Assembly: GCF_030867145.1 (NCBI RefSeq)
Contig: NC_134440.1
Span: forward strand, 806,001 to 870,000
Direction: 5' to 3'
Length of the DNA stretch: 64,000 bases
From: Opisthocomus hoazin
Taxonomy: Eukaryota > Chordata > Aves > Opisthocomiformes > Opisthocomidae
Part shown: one piece after another, positions 34,876 through 45,345 of the stretch
Layout: the number at the start of each line of letters is the position of its first letter
How positions within the stretch are numbered: position 1 is the stretch's first letter
Notes under the pieces: generated by a model
Seen by the model: only the letters and a program-made list of their open reading frames with translations
What the model was told of the DNA's origin: nothing
Database searches by the model: none
Position numbers and translations under genes: made by a program

Positions 34876-35192
34876 ACGGCACGGCACGGCATGGCACAGC
34901 ACGGCGCGGCATGGCACGGCACAGCACGGCGCAGAATGGTACAGCGCAGCACGGCACAGCATGGCACGGCACGGCATGGCACAGCATGGTACAGCATGGC
35001 ACGGCATAGCACAGCATGGCATGGCACGGCATGGCACAGTACAGCGCAGCATGGCATGGCACAGCACGGCGCAGCATGGTACAGCATGGCACGGCGCAGC
35101 ATGGCATGGCACAGCACAGCATGGCATGGCACAGCATGGCAAGCACGGCGCAGCATGGCACGGCGCAGCATGGCATGGCATGGCACGGTGGC
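34876..35192. repeat. 5-bp satellite-like array (GGCAY/AGCAY)
   Basis: About 315 bp built on pentamers GGCAC, GGCAT, AGCAC, AGCAT and GCGCA without long perfect runs, grouped loosely into 10- and 15-bp units. With a 5-bp unit all three frames share one 15-bp repeat, giving HGTAQHGMA-like translations that are not real. Confidence 0.95.
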
Positions 35193-37500
35193 AGCAGGGT
35201 CGTGCCGATGCCCCCTCGGCGTCCGCCATCACCGACCACCAAACCTGCGAGGTCAGGGCGGGGGCGGGTGGGGGGCTGGGCAGCCCGGTTGCTGTTTAAG
35301 TAACGACACGTGAGAAATTAGGGGCGAATTTACAGCTGGTCCTGGGCAGGCGGCGCAGGGGACGGGGAGGACGCGGCAGGGGGTGACGAAACAACCCCAT
35401 AAACCGGCCCAAAGCTCAGAAACCCCAAAGTGACGAAGAGCCACGAGCGCGTTACTGCTTGGGCCTCTCCGCTGCCCCGAGCCGTGCCCGTGCCAACGGC
35501 CGAGCTCCGGCCGCGGGCACCAGCGGGCGACGGCTGGCAGCGGGCGGGCGGCCGCGCGGAGAGGGCGACGGCTGCTGCGGCGAGCTGCCCGCGATGGCGG
35601 CTCCGTCTCCCGGGGCGGACGGAGCCGAGCGCCGCGACGCTGGGCTCTGCTGTGGCCCCGGGTTGGAGGGAGCTGGGTCGGCAATGCCAAAGCTCGCTGC
35701 CTGCTTCACCCCCGCCCGTCGGGCTGCCTGCGGTGGGGCAGCCTCCCTCGAGCCCCCCAGCCCAGGAGCGATCCCGACAGGCGGTGGGAGCCGCGCCGGA
35801 GCTGCTCCGGAGTGGGCGACGCTCGGCCGTGCCCGGAGACGCCCGTCCCGTCGGGTCGAGCTGCCCCGGTTGGGGCACAGGACGATGGCTCCGGGCACCT
35901 GGCCGCTCCCCAGGGTGGGCACGGGCTCAGCACGGAGGGGCCCAGCCCTCGGGGTCCCCCACGGCGAGGGACGGCCCCGCGTTCACGAGGCTGCCAGTGC
36001 AGTGCGGTGGGCAACCATCACCCCGCAGCACGTCCCGAGCCCCCCCAGCACCGCGGCCCCGTGGCACCCAGCCCACCACGCAGCCCCCGCTGCCGTCCCG
36101 GCGGGCAGAGCCGCCCCACGGGTGCCCGACTGCACTTCGGGAGCTGCTGAATATGGAAGGCGCAGGGGAAAAGCGTTTTCTGTTCGGCCTGAACCCACCC
36201 AAGTGGAATGGGGGGGGGGGCAGCCCGAAGAGTTAATCCACTTTGAATTGCAGCGTGGCCCCAGCCCAGCCGCCCGCGCCGGCGCTGACAGCTTGACGGA
36301 GACGGATTGGCAGCTCCCGAGGCGCAGCACCGCGGCCGAGCCACGGAGCCGTGCGAACGCCCGCAGGTTTCATCGCCGCGTTCTTCCACAGAGGAAAAAC
36401 GAATTAAATAAATAAAGGTGAGAGGGGAGGGAGAGCAGGGAGCAGGACGGGGCCCCGGCGGGGGACACAGCTCCTAGGGTCCCCCCGTCACAGGGACCCC
36501 CGGGTGAGTCCCCAGGCTCTCCTTCCCCCCCCCCAAACCAGCACCCTGGGTTTGCAGGGCTGCCCCGTGCCGCCACGCTCCCACCACGCAGCCGGAGCCC
36601 GGCACGACGGCAGCCTCGTCCCCCGGCTCCCGGCCGAGCTGCCCTCCGGCGCGGTGCGAGGCCGTGGCGTCCCCCGCTCGCGGCAGCGTCGCTGCAGGGT
36701 CCCCACGTCCCCGCCGGGACCCCCGAGGAGCGGCTGCGCCGCGGGTGAATCACAAACCGGGGCGCAACGGGACCCGGCGCCGCAGAGCAACGCCCCGTGC
36801 CGGGCTGCACCCCGCTTCGTGCGGGTAACGCGGGCGAACGCCGCCCCGAGCAGGGCGTCAAACCCCGCGCATTGGCTGAAAAGGCATTTTCCGGGAAGAA
36901 CCGCGCCGGGGAAGGCGAGGCCGGCTCTGCCCGCGCGGGGCTGCCTGCCTGTTGGCACCCGGGAATCACTGAGCTGCGACGGACGTCTCCGAGGGACGAT
37001 AGGGCAGCGACCCTCATATTTTCTGTGGCGAGCGCTCCTGGAAGCTCCCTTTGTGCTGGAATGATCGGAATTCATTGCAGACCACCCCCCGCCGCGCGCC
37101 GGCTCCCAGGGGAGGACTCCGCCAGCGCTCGCCAAGCCTAACTGGGATGAGGTTATCTCCCGGCGCTGGAACCCAGACGTGCACACACCGGGGAAGGCCC
37201 CAGCGCACCCAGCCCCGCACCGGCGCCTTCCTCCTCACCCAGACACAACGGCACCCGCCCAGGCATCGCCTCCGGTCCCTTGGGATGGGGGACGAGCCCT
37301 CCGGATGAGGATCTGCTCCAGGATGGACGCAGGAGGGATTTACTGGGGGTGCCAGTCCCGGAGATGCTCAGCGTCGCTGTGCCTTTAGGGCAAACGTCAC
37401 CCCCGTGGGCTGGCAGCCACCAAGCCCCCCTCGCCCCGCCATCGCCCAGCTCAGACAGCAGGGTGCAGGCTCTGCTGCAGGCACGTTCCCCGCAGTTTCG
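35193..37500. other. Intergenic GC-rich DNA, no gene recognised
   Basis: Single-copy sequence with AT patches at 36,225-36,255, 36,395-36,420 and 37,010-37,080. Reading frames are stop-poor GC artefacts. Confidence 0.4.
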
Positions 37501-37656
37501 GTCCCGTCAGCCCCAGCGTGCTATCCCAGAGGTCCCATCAGCCCCAACGTGCTATCCCGGGGGTCCCATCAGCCCCGGTGTGCGCTCCCGGGGGTCCCAT
37601 CAGCCCCAGCGTGCGCTCCCGGGGGTCCCATCAGCCCCCGGCGTGCGCTCCCGGGC
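37501..37656. repeat. 31-bp tandem repeat, 5 copies
   Basis: Units beginning GTCCCATCAGCCCC start at 37,501, 37,532, 37,563, 37,594 and 37,625. Copies 1-2 carry GTGCTATCCC, copies 3-5 carry GTGCGCTCCC. Confidence 0.95.
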
Positions 37657-38189
37657 TCGGTGCGAGATCACCGCTCACCGGAGGGCTGCGAGGGGTCGGC
37701 CCGGGCTTCCCCCGGGGCAGCGGTGGGCTGTAGCCGGGCGAACCGTCGCCCCGCCGTGCCGAGCCTTCAGGAGGTCAGCGCGGCTCTGCCCAGCCGCGGC
37801 ACCTCCGGCACCGGCGACGCCGCTCCCAGGGCGATCCGCCAGCAGCAGCGCAGGCACGGCAACGCCCGGGCAGGGCTGCAAGTTCCCAAACCACTTCAAA
37901 CTCCACCTCAGGTGTCTGCCAAAACCCGCGCTGCCCCGCGGTAGGAGCATCCTCACTCTCCCGACGAGGCTGCACCTTTCCCCTCGCTCTGCCCTGCAGC
38001 GGGGCTCGGCCGTCCGGCTCCGGAGCCATCGCTGCCGCCCGACGCCCACCGCGACCACGTCCGCAGAGCCCGGACGGGACCCCAGGCTCTCCCAGCACCC
38101 ACCCTCGGTGCAGGCGACCCAGCTGCCTGGGCTGGGTCGAAGCGCTCCTGCGTTCGCAGCCATTTTCCCGTCTCCCCGCGGCGGCTGGG

Positions 38190-38510
38190 TTCCCTCTCCA
38201 TCATGTCAAACAAATCCAGAGAAAAACATGTTTGACTGCATCAAAGTTCAAACCTCCACCTGCCTGTGTCCCCGAGCAGAGGCCCTTTAATGCTGCAAAG
38301 ATGTAAACTCCCCCAGGTCTTCATTATGTCTTACAGGCCCGATATTATATCAGATTATGGAATCATTAAACAAAAAATTGTGCTCCTCGCTGTCCGGAGG
38401 GGCCTCTAGTTACCTTGTCTAAATATAACAGCATCATTTTTAACCAAGGAGCTGGTACTGTCCCTGGGGCCTTCATTATATTCATGGGCCTGGGCTGGAA
38501 TCTCATCTCT
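38190..38510. promoter_or_regulatory. Candidate conserved noncoding element (AT-rich island N)
   Basis: A 320-bp AT-balanced, non-repetitive block: ATCAAAGTTCAAACC (an HNF4/DR1-like CAAAGTTCA), CCGATATTATATCAGATTAT (contains a GATATnATATC palindrome-like core), GGAATCATTAAAC and CATTATATTCATGGGC. The density of A/T-rich transcription-factor-like words is unlike the flanks. Conservation not testable here. Confidence 0.38.
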
Positions 38511-38639
38511 CTCCCGCGCTGGAGAACCCCGTCCGCACCGGTGCCGAGGCCGAGGCGAGCGGTGCGGCCATGGGGCATCGCCGCGCCAGCCGGAGACCGG
38601 GCTCGGGAGGAGCCGGGCGGGCAGGCACGCCAGGGGCTG

Positions 38640-38850
38640 CCGAGACGGAACAAAAGACGAAGAGAAAGCAGATGAAGAGAGAAAAGCGACAGAGGGGGTT
38701 GAAATCAGAGCTAGGTAGGCGCCCAATTACTTTAATTGCGTGTAGGTGCCGTTTAGGGCTCAGCGATGCGTCGCACATCGGTGTTCGCCGCTCCGAGCAG
38801 AACCAATTATGTTCGAACATCGAGGGGCTGCGAGGCAGCGGATAAACAGG
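38640..38850. promoter_or_regulatory. AT-richer candidate element (island O)
   Basis: CGCCCAATTACTTTAATTGC holds back-to-back homeodomain cores, followed by CCAATTATGTTCG. Weak to moderate candidate. Confidence 0.28.
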
Positions 38851-39034
38851 CAGGCGGGCGGCGGGATGCGCCGTGCGCGGGTCTGCGCCCGTCCGTCAGC
38901 GCCCAGCCAGGCATGGACCGCGGCGGGGGGGCAGGGGGCAGCTCCCCCCGCAGCAGCCGCGACGGGTTCGGGGCAGGGGACCCCCACGGCACCGCGCGCC
39001 CGCCGGCGGGAACGCCGCAGCCGGACGGGGAGAG

Positions 39035-39185
39035 GAAATAGATCTGTTTAGGAAAAAGCAGGGAAATAAATAAAGACGTGAAGATACAGTTTCTTGCGGG
39101 GTTTTGACACGAGTTGTCAGAGCTGGTGGTGCGTGTGCTCCTGTCTTTACAGTAAATAACTGTCAGCAATTAGCAGGAGCGGGTG
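39035..39185. promoter_or_regulatory. Candidate TALE/homeodomain element (island P)
   Basis: TGACACGAGTTGTCA at about 39,106-39,120 is a perfect inverted repeat of TGACA with 5-bp spacer; ACTGTCAGCAATTAGC at about 39,160 adds a third TGTCA beside an AATTAG homeodomain core. TGACA is the MEIS/TGIF half-site. An AATAAATAAAG stretch precedes it. Confidence 0.35.
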
Positions 39186-39259
39186 CTGCGGCGGGGAGGC
39201 AGGCAGCTCCGGCACATCCCGCCCGGGAGCGGGGCCGAGCGGTGGCCCTGGGGCCATGT

Positions 39260-39412
39260 CCCCGGGACGGAGCTGCCTTCGGACGCGGCGTGCCCCGGGA
39301 CGGAGCTGCCTTCGGACGCGGCGTGCCCCGGGACGGAGCTGCCTTCGGACGCGGCGTGCCCCGGGACGGAGCTGCCTTCGGACGCGGCGTGCCCCGGGAC
39401 AGAGCTGCTGTG
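39260..39412. repeat. 33-bp tandem repeat, about 4.5 copies
   Basis: Units CCCCGGGACGGAGCTGCC plus TTCGGACGCGGCGTG start at 39,260, 39,293, 39,326 and 39,359 and are identical; a truncated copy starts at 39,392. The multiple-of-3 unit gives an 11-residue peptide repeat that I do not regard as coding. Confidence 0.96.
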
Positions 39413-42317
39413 GCGGCTCCAGAGTCGCCGGGGCGGCTCGATGCCCCGGAGGGACGTGCCACCCGCCGCTGCGGACACCGGGTAGCGTGGCTGCCGCAGC
39501 CATGCCCGGGGCCACCACGGGCAGGGCCGTGGAGGTCCGTGCAGGGAGCTGTGCCCAGAGGCTGTGCCTCAAATACCCAGTTTTCAGGGAAGGTCATTGT
39601 CCCCCACTGCTCTCCCCAGCCCCGAGCGGGGACGACGCCGGCACACGGCAGCCAGAGCCGGGCTGTTCTGCCCTCACGCAGCTCCGAGCTGCTCCGGTGC
39701 GGGCGATCCCCTCCCACACGGGCACCGACATCGCCCGCGTCCTGAGCACAAGAGGCATCTCCAGAGGAGACCCCGGGCTGCACCGGGACGTCCCGCAGCC
39801 CAGCCAGCCGCCTGCACGCTGCCCACCGCATCGCTCTCCAAAAGCACCCGTCGGGTGCCGGCCGCACGCCCTCACACCCCGGGGCTCGAGCGACCAGACC
39901 CACGGTGAGCCGCACCGCACGCACAGCCCCGGGGCTCTGGTCTGGGGGGTCCAGCGGGACCAGACCCCCACGTTCTGCCCCACAGAGCCGGGGCGGCAGA
40001 GTAGGGACACGGCCCTGCTCCCGGCTCAGTCACTCCTCACCTTGGCATCTCCCTTCCCGCTCTGCGGGCCCAGGAAAGCTGTCGTGGGGTTTGCTGGGTC
40101 CCCTGAAAGTCCCCTCCGACCAGAGCCAGCTGGGGAAGGCGCTCGATGGGAGTTGGATAAAGACTTGTTTGGATACGGGCCCTTGCGTGGGGTATCCCTG
40201 GGAAACCCCCCCAGAGACAGATGGGTCAGTTCCCCACGGGGAGTTTTCAGCCGAGGCAGCGCCGAAGGGGGGTTCTGGGGGGCCGCACCGACTGACGTCC
40301 CCGTTTTACAGGTGGGAAGCCGAGGGCTGCAGCCCGTCCCTGCCAGCAGCCGGGGTCCTACCACACCTCAGGGGCAGAGCACGGAGTCACGCCCTGCGCC
40401 TCAGCCCCCCGCCCTCCCCACTGCAGACGTCTCCATCATCTTCCTCCTCTTCCTCCCATCCTGGCAATAACCGGCCCCGGCTCCAAGCCTGCGCCTTCCC
40501 CGCCGCAGCTCTCCCCTTCCCTCCTCCCTGTTTTGAACTCCCCTCCGCTAGGAAAAATGTAATAGCAGTTTAGCCTCCCAATCTGCAAGTTCTTTGACAC
40601 CAATAACCTCTGCCTTTGTGCTTCCTGGCTCAGACAGAAACTCTCCCTTTCAGGCTGGCAGCAGCCCGCCGCGCCGCGCGCCGGCCTTGGGGGCCGTGTC
40701 GCCCGGCCTTGATAAACCCGACTTCAGAGGCTCATTAGAGCGCAGCCCCCGGAGCTGGGCCCCGGGGGAGCGGGGCGCGGGGGAGCCCCGACTCCCGTTC
40801 CTATGGCGACCGAGGATGCCGATGTCGCAGCCCGAGGCGGTACTTTTGGTACTTACAGATCAAACGGGCAGGGCAAGCGGTGCCGGGGAGCGATACACAG
40901 AGTGCAGGAAATTTAATGACTTGAATTAACAACCGGCGAGCCCGCGACTCCCCTCAGCGCCGGGCGGCAGGAGACCCAAACTTTGCCTTGTCGGGTTGAA
41001 ACTTTCAGTCTCTCTCTTTCCCCCTGCCCTTGTCCTCTGCCTTGGTTTAGCGTCTGTTCGGGGAACCCACGCACGGCGGGGACAGTGAGCCGGGACGCAG
41101 AGCGCGGGCGGTGAGGCTCCCACCAGACGGGTGCCGGCCCCACCGCGCGCACCAGAGACCGAGACGGAGGTCAGAGAAGGCTGGCGACCCCCCCAGCGTC
41201 CCCTCCCAGGGCCCAAAGCAGAGCCAGGGCCCGTGCCGCGCTCCAGCAGCCCTGGGACCACCTTCCCCCCCTGCAACCTGCGCCCGGCTGCGGGACAGAG
41301 CCCGGCAAGGGCCGGAGGAGCAGCAGGAGCCGGCGGGGACCCTCAGCACCCAGATGCCTTCGCAGCAGCGAGGACTGGGCGTGTGCGGAGAGAGAAAGGG
41401 AGAAGATGACTTCTCCCTGGGTCTGTCTCTCCTCGCAGGCTCTTTTCTTCTCCTTTTCCATCGCCCTCCTTTCCCTCGTCTGCTCTTTCCGCTCTAGAGC
41501 ATCCTGTGCGTTACCGGGGCATTAAGCAGCAGCATCTCCAGCTGTTTAGTGAAGCATTAAAGGGGCACGAAAACACTCACGTTGCTTCCGAGCGCTGAAA
41601 GCCCTGAAGCATCCTCGGGAAAAAAAGCAAGCCACCAATTCTGTAAAGTCAGACATCTTTCTGCGCACAGCAAACCCGCTCGCAGCGCCAGACAACAGCC
41701 ATAGCTCAGCTCTCGCCAGCCTTCCCAGCCCGGCCGTCGGGTGCTTCGCGGCTCCGGAGCCGATCCCTCCCCGCTCCCGGCCGAGCGCTGGGCCAGGAGC
41801 AGCAGCAGCCGCCGTCTGCCACGACCCAGCCCCGCGCCAGCCTTCCCGGGAAGCGGCCTCCCTCCCCGGGCTCGCCCGAGACCCGGGATTCACACGGGTT
41901 TATCCAGGTTAAAATCAGCACAGCTCGAGCTGCGCCTCGCTCTCCGTCCCCACCGGCATCGACAGCAACCGCCAACCCCTTGGTCCCTCCATGCCCGGTT
42001 CCACCGACGCTTCGGCGTCTGATGAAGGGTGCAGAAGGACCCGGCTCGTGCGGGGCAGAGCACGGGTCCCCCTCCGTCCCGTCCCACGGGCCAGGCTCCG
42101 AACACAGCATCAGACCAGCGCAGGAGCTGGAAACCAGCCCGAAAAGCGGCCGGTGCCCGGCTGCCCCAGGGCCAGCGAGAGCGGCTGCCCCAGGTGAGCG
42201 GCGGAAGATTTTTTCCCCTCCTCATTTAACCTTCCAACCATGGTGAAACCAGAGCCTTTGCCTCCGCTGTCCTCCTTGTCCCAAGAACTCAGCCTGGGAC
42301 CGATGCTCCTGGCTCCG
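39413..42317. other. Intergenic DNA with scattered AT patches
   Basis: AT-richer patches lie at 40,540-40,640 (ATGTAATAGCAG, TTGACACCAATAACC), 40,905-40,930 (AAATTTAATGACTTGAATTA) and 41,500-41,700. A MIR-like phrase CCCCGTTTTACAGGTGGGAA occurs at 40,300. No gene recognised. Confidence 0.4.
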
Positions 42318-42322
42318 AGGGT

Positions 42323-42382
42323 GAGGAAGCGGGGGGCGAGGAAGAGGGGGGCGAGGAAGTGGGGGGCGAGGAAGCGGGGGGT
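42323..42382. repeat. 15-bp G-rich tandem repeat, 4 copies
   Basis: GAGGAAGCGGGGGGC-type units start at 42,323, 42,338, 42,353 and 42,368; four G6 runs make it G-quadruplex capable on the plus strand. Confidence 0.93.
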
Positions 42383-42744
42383 CTGGCTTCACGGGGCGAA
42401 CTGACATGGCAGAACCAAGAGGACCTGGGTCTCCCACTGGTAACGTCCGTCCCCTCCCAAGAACCTCTGTCCGCTCCCAAGCTCTGAGACGGACCCTGGA
42501 GCCCTGCTCCCCCCCCCAGAGCGGGGTGCAGCCGGGGTGCTGGGGGCTGGGCTGTCCCCGCAGCCCCCGGCAGCCCCCGCATCGCGGTCCGGCCGTCACC
42601 CGGCCAGCTCTCCCGCGGAAGAGAAAGGCGGCGGGACGGGTGCTGGGCTTCCCCCGTGCCCGCTGCTCCGGGACCTGCGGCTCTGCTCTGGGCAGCCCCC
42701 CTTCCCCGCACAGAGGGGCTCTGGGCAGGGCTCCCCCCTCCTCT

Positions 42745-43140
42745 TCCAGCAATTGTTATGTTAAAATCCCCAGGACATGTTTCTGCAAAGAATTAAAAGA
42801 GGGTGAGGAAGAGATTGTTTTCGTCGGTGTCTCGCTAAGTCTCTGACCTTGAGCATGAACAGAAAACAAGAAAAAAGGGACTTTATGCTAATACAGCTCA
42901 CTAAGCACAAGGGGGAAAAATAATAACGGCAAATGAAGATTATGAATGCAAATCAACTTAATAAAGAGACAGGGTCTGTGCAGGAGCCCTGTTTTGCTCT
43001 TGTACAGATGACTTGCGTCGTCTGGTTGCGCCGCACCCCGGGTCTAATCATTACAAATTGTATCAGGATGGGAAAAGAACAGAACAGGAAAGGTTTAATT
43101 CTGCAATTAGGGCATTGCTCGTCTCCCCCGCTCACGGCTG
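42745..43140. promoter_or_regulatory. Candidate conserved noncoding element (AT-rich island Q)
   Basis: A 395-bp AT-rich non-repetitive block, the most enhancer-like in the intergenic region. It holds GACTTTATGCTAATACAGC, AAAAATAATAACGGCAAATG, ATGAATGCAAATCAACTTAA (ATGCAAAT octamer, the POU-domain site), GGGTCTAATCATTACAAATT and TTTAATTCTGCAATTAGGGC. The octamer plus TAAT cores suggest a neural-type element, by inference only. Confidence 0.42.
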
Positions 43141-44211
43141 CTCTTTCCAAGAGGCCTCTCACGCCGGCCCCTCGCAAGCCGCTCAGAACTCGCCTCCCGC
43201 TGCTCCCTGTCGGCAAGCGGCCCGTGGCCACGCGGGGCCGGCCGCGGCGCAGCTGCCCCCCGGGCTGGGGACCCCGCTCCCGCGTTGGGGGGTGCAGACA
43301 AGGGGACATGGGGCTGCTCGGGGCTGCGTCTCCTCCACGGCCGAGGCTCCGGCAGGAGAAAGCCATCGCCCCGGCCGGGCCCGGGTGCTGCCGGACCACC
43401 CAGCTCCCCCGCCAGCCCCTTCGGCGAGGCTCAGCCTCACGCCCCTTTATTTTTTTCCTCCCCTTTTCCATTCTCTCCTCAGCCTTTCCAGCCCAGGCGG
43501 CCGCAGCGCGGCGTGGGGACCGGCGCTCGGCATCTGCGCGCAGAGCATCCAGCGTGACAAAGCGCTGCTCCTGGCAGGGATCTCGGGCGCTATCATAACA
43601 CCGCCATGACGGCTCCATGGCAGCGACGGCCGTGACACAGAGCGCGGCCGCGCCAGCCCCGTCCGCGGTCAGATCGAGCGCGGCAGCGGGAGCCGCTGGC
43701 TGCTGGGAGCGGGAATTTGCTTACACGCAGGGCAGCTGCGATGGAAATGGCCGGGGCTGGTGCTCAGCGCGGCTGCGCCGGCCGAACCGCCTCCCTCGGC
43801 GCTCCACACGCGCCCTCGCCATGCGCGAGCCGCTCCCAGGCAAAGCTCTGCTTCACGGGCAGGAAAACCCCGAGCTCGGCTCCACAGGCACCGGGAAAGG
43901 TCACCGCCTCGCGGGGAGACGCCGAACCCCGCGTCCCCCGGCGCAGGAGCTGCCGCGGCGGCCGTCGCGCCCTCGCCTCCCCGGGCAGCGCGGTGTGCGG
44001 GGCACGGAGGGGGCTGCCTCGCCCGACGTCCCCGCGGTTTGCCCGTCTTGCACAAACGGAACACCAAGGTCAGCTCTGTTTAAACGAGCCTCGCACCGGC
44101 CCGGGCGATGCAGTCGGGCCCCAGTTCCACTGAAAAGCGCTGCCCCGCTCGCTGCGAACCCCGCCGAGCCCAGCGACACCCGGCTGAGCCAATTCCTGAA
44201 CTGCCAGGGCT

Positions 44212-44620
44212 TCCGGCACCCCCCAGCACCCCAGCCCCCCGCCCCGCTGCCCCCCAGCTCCGCTGCCCCCCATCCTGCTCCCCCCGAGCCCCGCTGCCCC
44301 CAGCCCTGCTCCCCAGCCCCGCTGCCCCCCAGCTCCGCTGCCCCCCATCCTGCTCCCCCTCAGCCCCGCTCCCCCCCAGCCCTGCTGCCCCCCAGCCCCA
44401 CTGCCCCCTGTCCTGCTCCCCCTCAGCCCCGCTGCCCCCCAGCCCCCCGCCCAGCTCCCCCCCAGCCCCGCTGCCCCCCAGCCCCCCGCCCTGCTCCCCC
44501 CCAGCCCCGCTGCCCCCCAGCCCCCCGCCCTGCTCCCCCCCAGCCCCACTGCCCCCCAGCCCCACTGCCCTGCTCCCCCCCAGCCCCGCTCCCCCCCAGC
44601 CCCGCTGCCCCCCAGCGTGT
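44212..44620. repeat. C-rich ~16-bp minisatellite
   Basis: CCCCGCTGCCCCCCAG-type units repeat for about 400 bp with variants (CTCCGCTGCCCCCCATCC, CCTGCTCCCC, CCCCACTGCC). Reading frames through it encode PPSPAAPQ-like peptides and are artefacts. Confidence 0.9.
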
Positions 44621-44924
44621 CCCCAGCCGGGACCACCCGGGCTGGCTCCCGCCCCGCGCTGTGTCCGGGCTGGCGCTGCCCTCGGGACACGCTTCGAAGC
44701 TTGGCCTGAGCAGGCCACAGGGTTTGTGTCTGAATGAGAGCGGACGCTGCAAACCCAGAGAGCAGGGAGCAGGGACCTCGCCGAGGTCTGGAAACCATTC
44801 CTCCCGCTCCGGGTCGGGCTCCTGCCCCGGCAGCACGACCACGGCTGGCGCTACCTCCATCCCCCCGACCCCCCCCCTCCCTCCCCTTCCCACCAACATC
44901 CACCGGAGAGTTTCGGCGGGGAGC

Positions 44925-45345
44925 GCAGCTCTTTAATCTCCAGCAAGCCTTTGACAACCTGTCTCGTCCTGGCTTTTAGCTGCATGAGAGCTGTTCGCTA
45001 ATGGAGCATTAACCTTGGAGAGCTGCTGCAATTACTCCAACACTAATTCTGACAGTTTTTGGTGTATCTGTTTGTTCTTTTGACAGGCAAAAGGAATTTC
45101 TTTTTAAAAGCTGTTTGATACATTGGAGACCTTCTGTCCACATCTTTTTTCTGCTGGAGACGGGAAGGTGGGGGAGAAGGAGCAGGGGTAGGGACGCTAC
45201 CTTCCCGCAGACGCCTCCGCGTAGGCACCAGCCGAGATGCTTCCCCCCTCCCACCCCTGCTTTAAGTCACAGAAGCGTTTGGTCTCTCCTGACCTCATTA
45301 GGGTAATTAGTAAACCTTTTGAAGCTGGGAGAACGGCTCTGAGCT
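44925..45345. promoter_or_regulatory. Candidate conserved noncoding element (AT-rich island R)
   Basis: A 420-bp block, AT-balanced and unique: CGCTAATGGAGCATTAACC, CTGCAATTACTCCAACACTA, CTTTTGACAGGCAAAAGG, TTTAAAAGCTGTTTGATAC, and at the far end CCTCATTAGGGTAATTAG. CTCATTA...TAATTAG repeats the motif pairing of island J (23,430-23,450). Confidence 0.38.

Noticed and set aside
34876-35192. CRISPR-like array
   Set aside because: No spacer-repeat alternation, and the genome is vertebrate; none of the arrays has the CRISPR plan.
34618-35313. His/Cys/Met-rich frames on both strands (HGTAQHGMA, CHAVPCHA)
   Set aside because: Translation of a pentamer array, open in several frames at once.
40290-40325. 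CCCCGTTTTACAGGTGGGAA as a MIR fragment
   Set aside because: Single word match without the flanking MIR words in order.
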